From Bacteroidales bacterium (GTDB lineage: Bacteria > Bacteroidota > Bacteroidia > Bacteroidales > UBA932): a stretch of 64,000 nucleotides of DNA. The stretch lies in assembly GCA_017429475.1 (NCBI GenBank), contig JAFROX010000006.1, positions 62,001 through 126,000 on the forward strand, given 5' to 3'. The notes under the pieces are model-generated. The model ran no database searches. It saw only the letters and a program-made list of their open reading frames with translations, and was not told the origin of the DNA. A program made the translations under genes and the position numbers. This document shows, piece by piece, positions 57,222 through 64,000 of the stretch. Numbering within the stretch: position 1 is the stretch's first letter; every line of letters begins with the position of its first letter.

Positions 57222-58574
57222 ATGATCCCTACCGAACTGGGAACCGAGAACGTGGGCAAACTGCTCAAGCAGTATGCCATGCCGGCCATTGTGGCTATGG
57301 CTGCGGCCAGCCTCTACAATATGGTCGACAGCATCTTCATCGGGCAGGGAGTCGGTCCTATGGCCATCGCCGGCCTGGCCGTCACCTTTCCCCTGATGAA
57401 CTTGTCCACTGCCTTCGGAACCCTGGTCGGAGTGGGCGCCGTCACCCTCATCTCGATGCTGCTTGGCCAGAAGAACTACTATATGGCCAACAGGGTCCTG
57501 GGAAACGTGGTGATGCTGAATGTCGGGATAGGACTCCTGGTGACCATACTGGGACTTGTCTTTCTCGACCCTATACTCTATTTCTTCGGAGCCAGTGAAG
57601 CTACGATTCCGTATGCACGCGAGTATATGGTAATCATCCTTGCCGGCAATGTGATCTCCCATCTGTATCACGGCCTGAATGGAGTGGTGCGTGCCAGCGG
57701 CCTGCCCAAGAAAGCAATGGCGGCCACCCTGCTCGCAGTGGGACTCAATACTGTCCTTGATCCCATATTCATTTTCGGACTGGATATGGGCATCCGGGGT
57801 GCGGCCATCGCCACCATCCTTGCCCAGGTCGTTTCTCTGTTATGGATACTGAAGATGCTGACAGACAAGGAGCACGTCGTTCATTTCAGCAGGGAAGTGT
57901 TCCATTTCGACATAAAGATTGCGGAACGGTCCCTGTCAATCGGTATGGCTCCGTTCCTGATGAACGTCGCTTCCTGCTTCGTGGTGATCCTCATCAACCG
58001 TCAGCTTCAGTTCCACGGCGGAGATATGGCTATCGGAGCCTACGGTATCGTGAACCGTATAGTATTCCTGTTCATAATGCTCAATATGGGCTTTACGCAA
58101 GGCATGCAGCCCATTGCGGGCTACAATTACGGCGCGAAGCTGTATCCCAGGGTCAAGAAGGTCCTGACCCTTACCATCATATGCGCGACTGCCACAACCA
58201 CCCTCGCGTTCCTGGTCGGAGAACTGGCGCCCAATGCAATGGTGTCTCTCTTCACCAGGGATCCTGAGCTCCGGGAGCTGTCTGCACACGCCCTCAGAAT
58301 CATCGTAGCGGTGTTTCCGATAGTCGGTTACCAGATAGTGGTGACCAGTTTTTTCCAGAGCATCGGTTATGCACGCAAGGCCATCTTCCTGTCACTCAGC
58401 AGGCAGTTGCTCTTCCTGCTGCCATTCCTGATTGTTTTCCCCCGTCTTTGGGGTACCGACGGAGTGTGGTGGAGCATGCCGGCTTCTGACACCGTAGCTG
58501 CCTTGATCGCGTTATTGATGATATCCCGATTGATGAAATCCTTCGGTACAGAAGAAAAAGCCATCTTAGAATAA
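57222..58574 (+). CDS. MATE-family efflux transporter
   Basis: Twelve-helix multidrug and toxin extrusion family protein of 450 residues. The start NVGKLLKQYAMPAIVAMAAA and the segments SLYNMVDSIFIGQGVGPMAI and GFTQGMQPIAGYNYGA are typical of the DinF/NorM-like subgroup. It probably exports cationic compounds against sodium or protons; the substrate is unknown. It begins immediately after the ptb-like stop and is 6 nt before the kinase-like gene. Confidence 0.9.
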   Translation: MIPTELGTENVGKLLKQYAMPAIVAMAAASLYNMVDSIFIGQGVGPMAIAGLAVTFPLMNLSTAFGTLVGVGAVTLISMLLGQKNYYMANRVLGNVVMLNVGIGLLVTILGLVFLDPILYFFGASEATIPYAREYMVIILAGNVISHLYHGLNGVVRASGLPKKAMAATLLAVGLNTVLDPIFIFGLDMGIRGAAIATILAQVVSLLWILKMLTDKEHVVHFSREVFHFDIKIAERSLSIGMAPFLMNVASCFVVILINRQLQFHGGDMAIGAYGIVNRIVFLFIMLNMGFTQGMQPIAGYNYGAKLYPRVKKVLTLTIICATATTTLAFLVGELAPNAMVSLFTRDPELRELSAHALRIIVAVFPIVGYQIVVTSFFQSIGYARKAIFLSLSRQLLFLLPFLIVFPRLWGTDGVWWSMPASDTVAALIALLMISRLMKSFGTEEKAILE

Positions 58575-58580
58575 TCAGCC

Positions 58581-59204
58581 ATGGAAAGACAGATCATCAT
58601 CACCCTCGGAAGGAGGATTGGTGCCGGTGGCCTGGAGATAGCGCATATGCTTGCCGACCGTCTTGGCATCAAGGTCTATGACAAGGAACTTATAGAGATA
58701 GCCGCCGAAGAAAGCGGTCTTGCTCCGGATGTCTTCGAAAAGACCGACGAAGTCCCGGCATCAAAGAGCCGTTTCGCCCGTTTCTTCGGGCAGCGCAGCA
58801 GCAACTATGTAGACACGAGAAGCTACAGTCCTGACAGCGCAATCTCCGAAGATGACCTGTTCAAGACACAGAGCGACATCATACGCCAGCTTGCCGACGA
58901 GGGCTCCGGCATCTTTGTCGGTCGTTGTGCCGATTATGTGCTCCGCGACAGGGAAGGGATGCTGAGCGTGTTCATTACGGCCGACATTGAAGACCGTGTG
59001 GCAAGAATCGTGGAGAAACGTGGCCTTGCAGCCAAGGAAGCCGAGAAGCTCATCTTCCAGGGGGAACGCCGTCGAGCTTCCTACTACAACTATTATACAT
59101 TCAAGGAATGGGGGGACAGCGGCAGTTATGACCTCTGCCTCAGCAGCAGCCGCTTCGGAATAGAAGGCTGCGTGGACATCATCATAAGTATGCTGGGCAA
59201 GTGA
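58581..59204 (+). CDS. Cytidylate kinase-like family protein
   Basis: P-loop nucleotide kinase-like protein of 207 residues, distinct from the essential Cmk. The P-loop is ITLGRRIGAGGLEIAHMLAD near the N terminus, followed by LGIKVYDKELIEIAAEES; FVGRCADYVLRDREGM at about 112 and the Arg-rich segment around GERRRASYYNYYTF at about 158 are typical of this group. True substrate not established. It lies between the MATE and ettA genes in the ackA run. Confidence 0.82.
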   Translation: MERQIIITLGRRIGAGGLEIAHMLADRLGIKVYDKELIEIAAEESGLAPDVFEKTDEVPASKSRFARFFGQRSSNYVDTRSYSPDSAISEDDLFKTQSDIIRQLADEGSGIFVGRCADYVLRDREGMLSVFITADIEDRVARIVEKRGLAAKEAEKLIFQGERRRASYYNYYTFKEWGDSGSYDLCLSSSRFGIEGCVDIIISMLGK

Positions 59205-59217
59205 TACCTCTACAGTT

Positions 59218-60888
59218 ATGGACGAAAAGATAATATTCTCGATGAACGGGGTGGGCAAGATCCTGCCTCACAACAACAAGGTAATCCTCAAGGATATCTA
59301 CCTGTCATTTTTCTATGGTGCCAAGATCGGCATCGTGGGTATGAACGGCGCAGGAAAGTCCACTCTGATGAAGATCATCGCGGGCATTGAGAAATCCTAT
59401 CAGGGCGAAGTCGTCTGGGCCCCCGGCTACAGCGTCGGCTATCTTGAGCAGGAGCCTCTGCTGAACGACAGCAAGACAGTTCGTGAAGTCGTTCAGGAAG
59501 GCGTCCAGGAAGTTATGGATGCCCTCAAGGAATACGAGGAGGTGAACATGAAGTTCGCCGAGCCGATGGACGACGACCAGATGAACGCCCTTATCCAAAG
59601 GCAGGGTGAACTGACGGAACTCATTGAACACCTTGGAGGCTGGGACATCGACAGCAAGCTGGAACGGGCGATGGATGCCCTTCAGTGCCCGGATCCTGAC
59701 GCCCTGACTGCCAACCTCTCCGGAGGAGAACGGCGCAGGGTGGCTCTCTGCCGCCTGCTGCTGCAGGAACCGGACGTGCTGCTGCTCGACGAGCCCACTA
59801 ACCACCTCGATACGGAAAGTATCCAGTGGCTCGAAGCGCATCTGCGCCAGTACAAGGGAACGGTGATCGCCGTCACGCACGACCGTTACTTCCTCGACAA
59901 TGTCGCAGGATGGATACTGGAACTCGACAGGGGAGAAGGCATTCCCTGGAAAGGCAACTATTCGAGCTGGCTGGAACAGAAGACTGCCCGTCTGGCAATT
60001 GAAGAAAAGCAGCAGAGCAAGCGTGCCAAGACGCTGGAACGTGAACTGGAGTGGGTGCGTATGGCACCCAAGGCCCGCCAGGCCAAATCCAAGGCCCGTC
60101 TGGGCGCATATGAGAAACTGCTGAACGAAGAGACGAAGCAGCAGGAAGAAAAACTCGAAATCTATATTCCCAACGGTCCCCGTCTCGGCAACAAGGTCAT
60201 CGAATTCAACGATGTCAGCAAGGCCTATGGCGACAAGCTGTTGTTCGAACACCTTACATTCAAGCTGCCTCCAGCAGGCATAGTGGGCGTCATCGGTCCC
60301 AATGGCGCCGGCAAGACAACACTGTTCCGTCTTATAATGGGCCTCGAAACCCCGGACAGCGGAAGCTTCGAAATAGGGGAGACCGTGCAGCTTGCGTATG
60401 TGGACCAGCAGCACAAGAAGATCGATCCCGACAAGACCATTTACGAAACGGTAGCGGGCGATTCCGAGTATGTCTATCTTGGCAACAAGGAGGTCAATGC
60501 GAGAGCCTACATTTCCCGTTTCAACTTTTCCGGCGCCGACCAGCAGAAGAAGTGCGGCATCCTTTCGGGAGGTGAACGCAACCGTCTCCACCTTGCCCTT
60601 ACTCTTAAGGAGGGGGCAAACGTACTGCTGCTCGACGAGCCTACCAACGACGTTGACGTAAACACCATCCGTGCGCTGGAGGAAGGCCTTGAGAACTTTG
60701 CCGGCTGTGCTGTGGTAATCTCCCACGACCGCTGGTTCCTGGACCGTATCGCAACCCATATCCTGGCATTCGAAGGCGACAGCAACGTCTATTTCTTCGA
60801 AGGTACTTATTCGGAATACGAAGAGAACAAGAAACGTCGTCTGGGCGACGTGGAACCGAAACGATTCAAGTATAAAAAACTAAAATAA
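59218..60888 (+). CDS. ettA: ABC-F translation factor, EttA type
   Basis: Energy-sensing translation factor that binds the ribosomal E site. The 556-residue protein has two ABC modules without membrane domains: Walker A GMNGAGKST at about 41 and GPNGAGKTT at about 360, with signatures LSGGERRRVAL and LSGGERNRLHL, joined by the basic P-site tip linker (about 250-310, rich in Arg/Lys: RAKTLERELEWVRMAPKARQ). The N-terminal MDEKIIFSMNGVGKILPHNN matches EttA rather than resistance-type ABC-F proteins. It is followed by the LOG gene after 7 nt. Confidence 0.93.
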   Translation: MDEKIIFSMNGVGKILPHNNKVILKDIYLSFFYGAKIGIVGMNGAGKSTLMKIIAGIEKSYQGEVVWAPGYSVGYLEQEPLLNDSKTVREVVQEGVQEVMDALKEYEEVNMKFAEPMDDDQMNALIQRQGELTELIEHLGGWDIDSKLERAMDALQCPDPDALTANLSGGERRRVALCRLLLQEPDVLLLDEPTNHLDTESIQWLEAHLRQYKGTVIAVTHDRYFLDNVAGWILELDRGEGIPWKGNYSSWLEQKTARLAIEEKQQSKRAKTLERELEWVRMAPKARQAKSKARLGAYEKLLNEETKQQEEKLEIYIPNGPRLGNKVIEFNDVSKAYGDKLLFEHLTFKLPPAGIVGVIGPNGAGKTTLFRLIMGLETPDSGSFEIGETVQLAYVDQQHKKIDPDKTIYETVAGDSEYVYLGNKEVNARAYISRFNFSGADQQKKCGILSGGERNRLHLALTLKEGANVLLLDEPTNDVDVNTIRALEEGLENFAGCAVVISHDRWFLDRIATHILAFEGDSNVYFFEGTYSEYEENKKRRLGDVEPKRFKYKKLK

Positions 60889-60895
60889 CACAGAT

Positions 60896-61609
60896 ATGCT
60901 TACAAAGGAAGAAAAGGAAAGGATCCGAAAGAGTTTCGTTCAAAAGAACTGGAGCGAGACCAAGGCCGAAGATGCCTGGTCCATCTTCAAGATTATGGGC
61001 GAATTCGCAAACGGCTATGAGAAGATGTCGGCCATAGGCCCCTGCGTGGCTATTTTCGGCTCGGCACGTACTGCTCCAGACAACAAATTTTACATTATGG
61101 CTGAAGAAATCGCCTATGAGCTGACTCAGCGCGGTTTCGGTGTCATCACTGGCGGTGGTCCCGGTATTATGGAAGCAGGAAACAAAGGTGCTGCCAGAGG
61201 TGGCGGAAAGAGCGTGGGCCTGAATATCGTACTGCCGATGGAGCAGACCAGCAATCCCTACATCGACAAGGACAAGAGCATCGATTTCCAGTATTTCTTC
61301 ACCCGCAAGACCATTTTCACCCGCTATGCGCAGGGATTCATCGTTATGCCCGGCGGTTTCGGCACCCTTGACGAGTTCTTCGAGGCTCTTACGCTGGTCC
61401 AGACGCAGAAACTTGCCAACTTCCCCATCATCCTGGTGGGAAAATCTTACTGGCAGGGTATGATAGACTGGATTTCGACTGCGATGGTCGAGGAAGGCAA
61501 CATCGGAGCTGAAGAGATGCAGCTGTTCAAGGTGGTGGACACCGTGTCAGCCGCAGTGAATATCGTGGAGGATTTCTATACCAGATACGCTCTGCGTCCC
61601 AATTTCTGA
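60896..61609 (+). CDS. LOG-family protein (TIGR00730), nucleotide-monophosphate phosphoribohydrolase-like
   Basis: Rossmann-fold protein of 237 residues in the lysine decarboxylase-like/LOG family, whose members hydrolyse nucleotide 5'-monophosphates or cytokinin ribotides. The motifs GGGPGIMEAGNKGA at about 88 and PGGFGTLDEFFEALTLVQ at about 152 form the active site. It is the last gene of the ackA run and converges with the FKBP-lipoprotein gene. Confidence 0.9.
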   Translation: MLTKEEKERIRKSFVQKNWSETKAEDAWSIFKIMGEFANGYEKMSAIGPCVAIFGSARTAPDNKFYIMAEEIAYELTQRGFGVITGGGPGIMEAGNKGAARGGGKSVGLNIVLPMEQTSNPYIDKDKSIDFQYFFTRKTIFTRYAQGFIVMPGGFGTLDEFFEALTLVQTQKLANFPIILVGKSYWQGMIDWISTAMVEEGNIGAEEMQLFKVVDTVSAAVNIVEDFYTRYALRPNF

Positions 61610-61625
61610 TGAAAGCGGGGAACCG

Positions 61626-62651
61626 CTATTTCTTGGCGGCAGTCCTGATGTAGAAGACAAGAGGGCAGTAGGCGGGAATCTCGCCGCTGCCTTCGTCTTT
61701 ATATCCGAATCCTGAAGAGAAGAATACGACGCCTTCCTCTCCGTATTTGAATTCAGACATCGCCCTTGCGAATCCATCCACCAGCGAGTTTGTAGATATG
61801 GACTCTTCAGGATCTTTCTTGTAAGTGACAGCCAGGGCATTGTATTGATTGCCCTTGTTGTATCGCCTGTACATCCTCGCAGTGTCGGCTACATTTGTGT
61901 CGAACAGGAAATTGTCGGTTATTCCATCGATGATGTGGCCTGAATAGTACACGTCAACAGACGTGCCTTCAAAAATAGTGTCTCCTTCTGCGGGGTTCTC
62001 TTTCAGTTTCTTGAAATAGTATCCTCTCATCGTGGAGTCCAGGCCGTTCCAGTATTTCTCGGCATACGCTTCGAGAAGGTCGATTTCATATTGAGTGATA
62101 TCGTTTACCGTCTTCTCGAGGGAAATTTCGTAGATGGTGTTTTCGCTGAATTCCCTGATGTTGGTTTGTGTGATGGTGTTTTGGGTTTTGGGCAATGTGA
62201 TTGCCGACATTTCCGGGGAAACGATAGCCTTAATCTTGCCGCCGGCCTTCATCATCGACAGCAGTTCGCGGACTCCGTCGTTTTCGGTATAATTGGCTAT
62301 CCTCCATATTTCAGGGCACCAGTAGAGGGTGTCGCTGTATGTTCCGAGATTTCTCTTGGCCACCTCGGGATCCGAAGTCTTTTTATATGTACCGTCAAGG
62401 CTTCTGGTCGAATAGTGCACGAAGCAGTATGTGGAATCCTTCACCTTGTCACCGGTCCCCGGAGTCTCTTCGAGGATATATAATCCGGATTCGGTCAGGG
62501 CTACGTAGTTCGTGCCGTAGTTGACTCTTACCCAGGCATCCCTGACTGTTTTCTGCTGGCTGGTGGAATCATCGACGGGAGTAACCTCGCACGATGCGAG
62601 CAGTGCAGCAAGGACTGCTCCGATGAGTGTGAAGGACAAGGACTTCTTCAT
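61626..62651 (-). CDS. FKBP-like lipoprotein, possible peptidyl-prolyl isomerase
   Basis: Predicted outer-membrane or periplasmic lipoprotein of 341 residues. I choose ATG 62651 (MKKSLSFTLIGAVLAALLAS, then Cys), 1 nt after the stop of the preceding gene; the frame is open to 62672 but overlaps that gene. The lipobox is LLASC. A C-terminal FKBP-like domain (about 225-340; TSVDVYYSGHIIDG, and YCPLVFYIRTA at the end) is preceded by an unassigned domain with another degenerate FKBP-like look. Activity is uncertain because several FKBP active-site aromatics are not evident. Confidence 0.7.
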   Translation of the reverse strand: MKKSLSFTLIGAVLAALLASCEVTPVDDSTSQQKTVRDAWVRVNYGTNYVALTESGLYILEETPGTGDKVKDSTYCFVHYSTRSLDGTYKKTSDPEVAKRNLGTYSDTLYWCPEIWRIANYTENDGVRELLSMMKAGGKIKAIVSPEMSAITLPKTQNTITQTNIREFSENTIYEISLEKTVNDITQYEIDLLEAYAEKYWNGLDSTMRGYYFKKLKENPAEGDTIFEGTSVDVYYSGHIIDGITDNFLFDTNVADTARMYRRYNKGNQYNALAVTYKKDPEESISTNSLVDGFARAMSEFKYGEEGVVFFSSGFGYKDEGSGEIPAYCPLVFYIRTAAKK

Positions 62652-62652
62652 A

Positions 62653-63129
62653 TTATTTGTAGATGTCTTCAAGTTTTACGTAATAGATGAGCGGGGTCAT
62701 AGGGTCCACGGCTGCAACGGATTCGTTGAAGAATCCATTCCTGGCCGAAAACAATATGAATGCCTCCTCTGACAGGGACATGCCGACAATCCCTTCGTCC
62801 AGGCCTTTGATCAGGTTCCCATCGCCAAGTTTGGCCTTGGTGATGCCTTCCGTGAACTGGTTCTTGGGTCCGTTGTTGAAGGTATATCCCTGGTATAATA
62901 CGATCACGCTGTCTCCGGGTTGGGCTGTTGCTCCGCTTCCCGGCACCATAAGGATCCTGGAGATTCCGGAGTCGGTGACCGTGACCGTTGAATCGGCAAA
63001 TTTATCCGCTATGTATTTTTCGATGGCCTCTTCCTGGGTGACGCACAGGGCAAGCTTGTCGTTCAGCGTGCAGGCCGATACGATTGCTGCCATCAGTGTC
63101 ACTGTTGCGAGGAGGATCGTTTTTTTCAT
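62653..63129 (-). CDS. FKBP-type peptidyl-prolyl isomerase lipoprotein, GldI-like
   Basis: Short lipoprotein of 158 residues. Signal MKKTILLATVTLMAAIVSAC has the lipidation cysteine at 20. The FKBP domain spans about 50-158, with DSVIVLYQGYTFN and LIKGLDEGIVGMSLSEEAFI as the recognisable core. A small FKBP lipoprotein beside an NrnA/DHH gene recalls the gldI neighbourhood of Bacteroidota, but no other gliding gene is present, and a general periplasmic folding role is as likely. It is followed at once by the second FKBP-like lipoprotein. Confidence 0.75.
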   Translation of the reverse strand: MKKTILLATVTLMAAIVSACTLNDKLALCVTQEEAIEKYIADKFADSTVTVTDSGISRILMVPGSGATAQPGDSVIVLYQGYTFNNGPKNQFTEGITKAKLGDGNLIKGLDEGIVGMSLSEEAFILFSARNGFFNESVAAVDPMTPLIYYVKLEDIYK

Positions 63130-63155
63130 GATGTAAAACGCAAATTTAGCAAAAG

Positions 63156-64000
63156 CTATGCCTTTTTGAAATATTCCTCTATGCTATTGGTGAAATAGTC
63201 CGGCGTTTCGTCGATGCTGATGTACAGCCTTCCTCCGGATGCATTGCGGTGGCCGCCTCCGTTGCAGTATTCCCTTGCAAACCGGTTCACGTCGAGGTCA
63301 CCCTTTGAACGCAGGGACACTTTCACGAACCCGTCGTCTTCGGTGAGCAGGGCTGACATACAAACCTTGCGTATCTTGAGAGGCAGGTTGACAAAGCCCT
63401 CTGAGTCCCCGGTGCGGAATGAGTATTTTTCCTTCTCAGACTTGTCCAGGATGATGAACGCCACGGTGCCGTCGTGTATCAGCGTCATCTTCTCGGAGAG
63501 GAGGTACCCCATCAGTTCCATCCTGGTGGCGGAATATGAACAGAATATCTCATTGTAGAGACGGTCCCTGTCGACACCCCGCTTCAGCAGCTGTGAGAAT
63601 CGCTCCAGCGTTGCCGGGAAAATCGAATTGGCGAAATTGTTGGTGTCGGTGAGGATGCCGGCTGCAATGGAATTAGCGCACTCCAGGCTGAGCCCGGTGA
63701 TGTCTCCGCTGATGGCGGAAGACTCCAGTATCAGCGAGAGCAGAAGTTCGCAGGTGGATGACACTTCAGTGTCTGAAACCACTATGTCGAAGGCTTCGAC
63801 CACGGGATTCAGGTGGTGGTCGATCAGAATTTTTCTTGCGGAACTGTTGGTGAAAATGTCGTCAGCCAGGTCGTCGATACGGCTGGGACCGCTCATGTCA
63901 AGGCAGATGACAAGGTCCGAATCGGAGATTTTCTGCTTGCAGACAGCAGTGTCGTCCCGGTAGATGAGGATCGGGTCAGTGTCGGGGTCAAGGCAGGACA
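63156..64000 (-). CDS. DHH-family phosphoesterase (NrnA-like), 5' end outside the window
   Basis: Bifunctional oligoribonuclease / pAp phosphatase type enzyme; only the C-terminal 280 codons are here, and the frame stays open to the right edge, so the N-terminal DHH motif is outside. Visible are VICLDMSGPSRID (an aspartate motif of the DHH domain), DHHLNPVVEAFDIVV (the DHH-type motif), and the DHHA1 signature EYCNGGGHRNASGGRLYIS near the C terminus. It leads the minus-strand unit with the two FKBP lipoproteins (gap 26 nt). Confidence 0.9.
   Translation of the reverse strand, partial: SCLDPDTDPILIYRDDTAVCKQKISDSDLVICLDMSGPSRIDDLADDIFTNSSARKILIDHHLNPVVEAFDIVVSDTEVSSTCELLLSLILESSAISGDITGLSLECANSIAAGILTDTNNFANSIFPATLERFSQLLKRGVDRDRLYNEIFCSYSATRMELMGYLLSEKMTLIHDGTVAFIILDKSEKEKYSFRTGDSEGFVNLPLKIRKVCMSALLTEDDGFVKVSLRSKGDLDVNRFAREYCNGGGHRNASGGRLYISIDETPDYFTNSIEEYFKKA

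Noticed and set aside
59305-60759. Long open frame of 484 codons on the minus strand opposite ettA
   Set aside because: It mirrors the coding frame of a clearly identified ABC-F gene, has no family motif, and arises from the GC-rich third codon positions of the real gene.

Overview
This window looks like the chromosome of a Bacteroidota bacterium, most likely of the order Bacteroidales. The evidence is that most transcription units are preceded by the phylum-specific promoter (a TTG/TTTG box about 19-20 nt upstream of TAnnTTTG) rather than sigma70 boxes, that ribosome binding sites are almost absent, and that the gene content is typical of the group: two type III glutamine synthetases, LL-diaminopimelate aminotransferase, FKBP-type lipoproteins beside a DHH phosphoesterase, an RRM protein, and a PurF-like paralogue. 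Coding density is very high. I see no rRNA, CRISPR array, insertion sequence, prophage or integrase.

Layout. 1-1528: end of a dTDP-rhamnose operon (rfbC partial, rfbB), facing a serine-hydrolase lipoprotein. 2823-5939: type III glutamine synthetase (first copy) and a YpfJ-like zinc metallopeptidase. 6053-11618: leuC-leuD-(isopropylmalate/citramalate synthase)-leuB plus a BASS-family transporter. 11693-14649: stand-alone TrpB2 followed by two membrane-lipid enzymes. 14655-17006, minus strand: amtB and a PII gene (glnK) preceded by a Gln/Asn-rich leader peptide and an intrinsic terminator, then an Lrp/AsnC regulator. 17254-38251: a 21 kb, 11-gene same-strand run (dapF, dapL, second glnN, gltB, gltD, asnB, purF, glmS, carA, carB, pyrG) with no gap above about 20 nt, converging on guaA-mgsA-acid phosphatase. 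41647-44477: thioesterase and ClpC. 44574-44646: tRNA-Lys(CUU) with an unusual 29-bp hairpin. 44759-47991: MFS transporter, esterase and an unrecognised protein, all minus strand. 48093-53893: gyrA, a TPR protein, a PurF paralogue without its catalytic cysteine, and an RRM protein. 53898-55007: a reduced ComEC. 55053-61609: ackA, ptb-like, MATE, cytidylate-kinase-like, ettA and LOG genes. 61626-64000, minus strand: two FKBP-type lipoproteins and the 3' part of a DHH phosphoesterase.

The central theme is nitrogen. Ammonium uptake (AmtB), its PII sensor, an Lrp-type regulator, two glutamine synthetases, glutamate synthase and six glutamine amidotransferase genes lie side by side, with guaA converging on them. 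All four class II (N-terminal nucleophile) enzymes come first, then the class I (Cys-His-Glu) enzymes. The most interesting single object is the 34-codon leader (8 Gln and 4 Asn codons) between a consensus promoter and a 12-bp terminator hairpin just ahead of glnK-amtB. It has the architecture of a ribosome-mediated attenuator sensing glutamine. Candidate operator palindromes and an exact 17-nt direct repeat around the lrp gene suggest that the glnK and dapF promoters are under common control.
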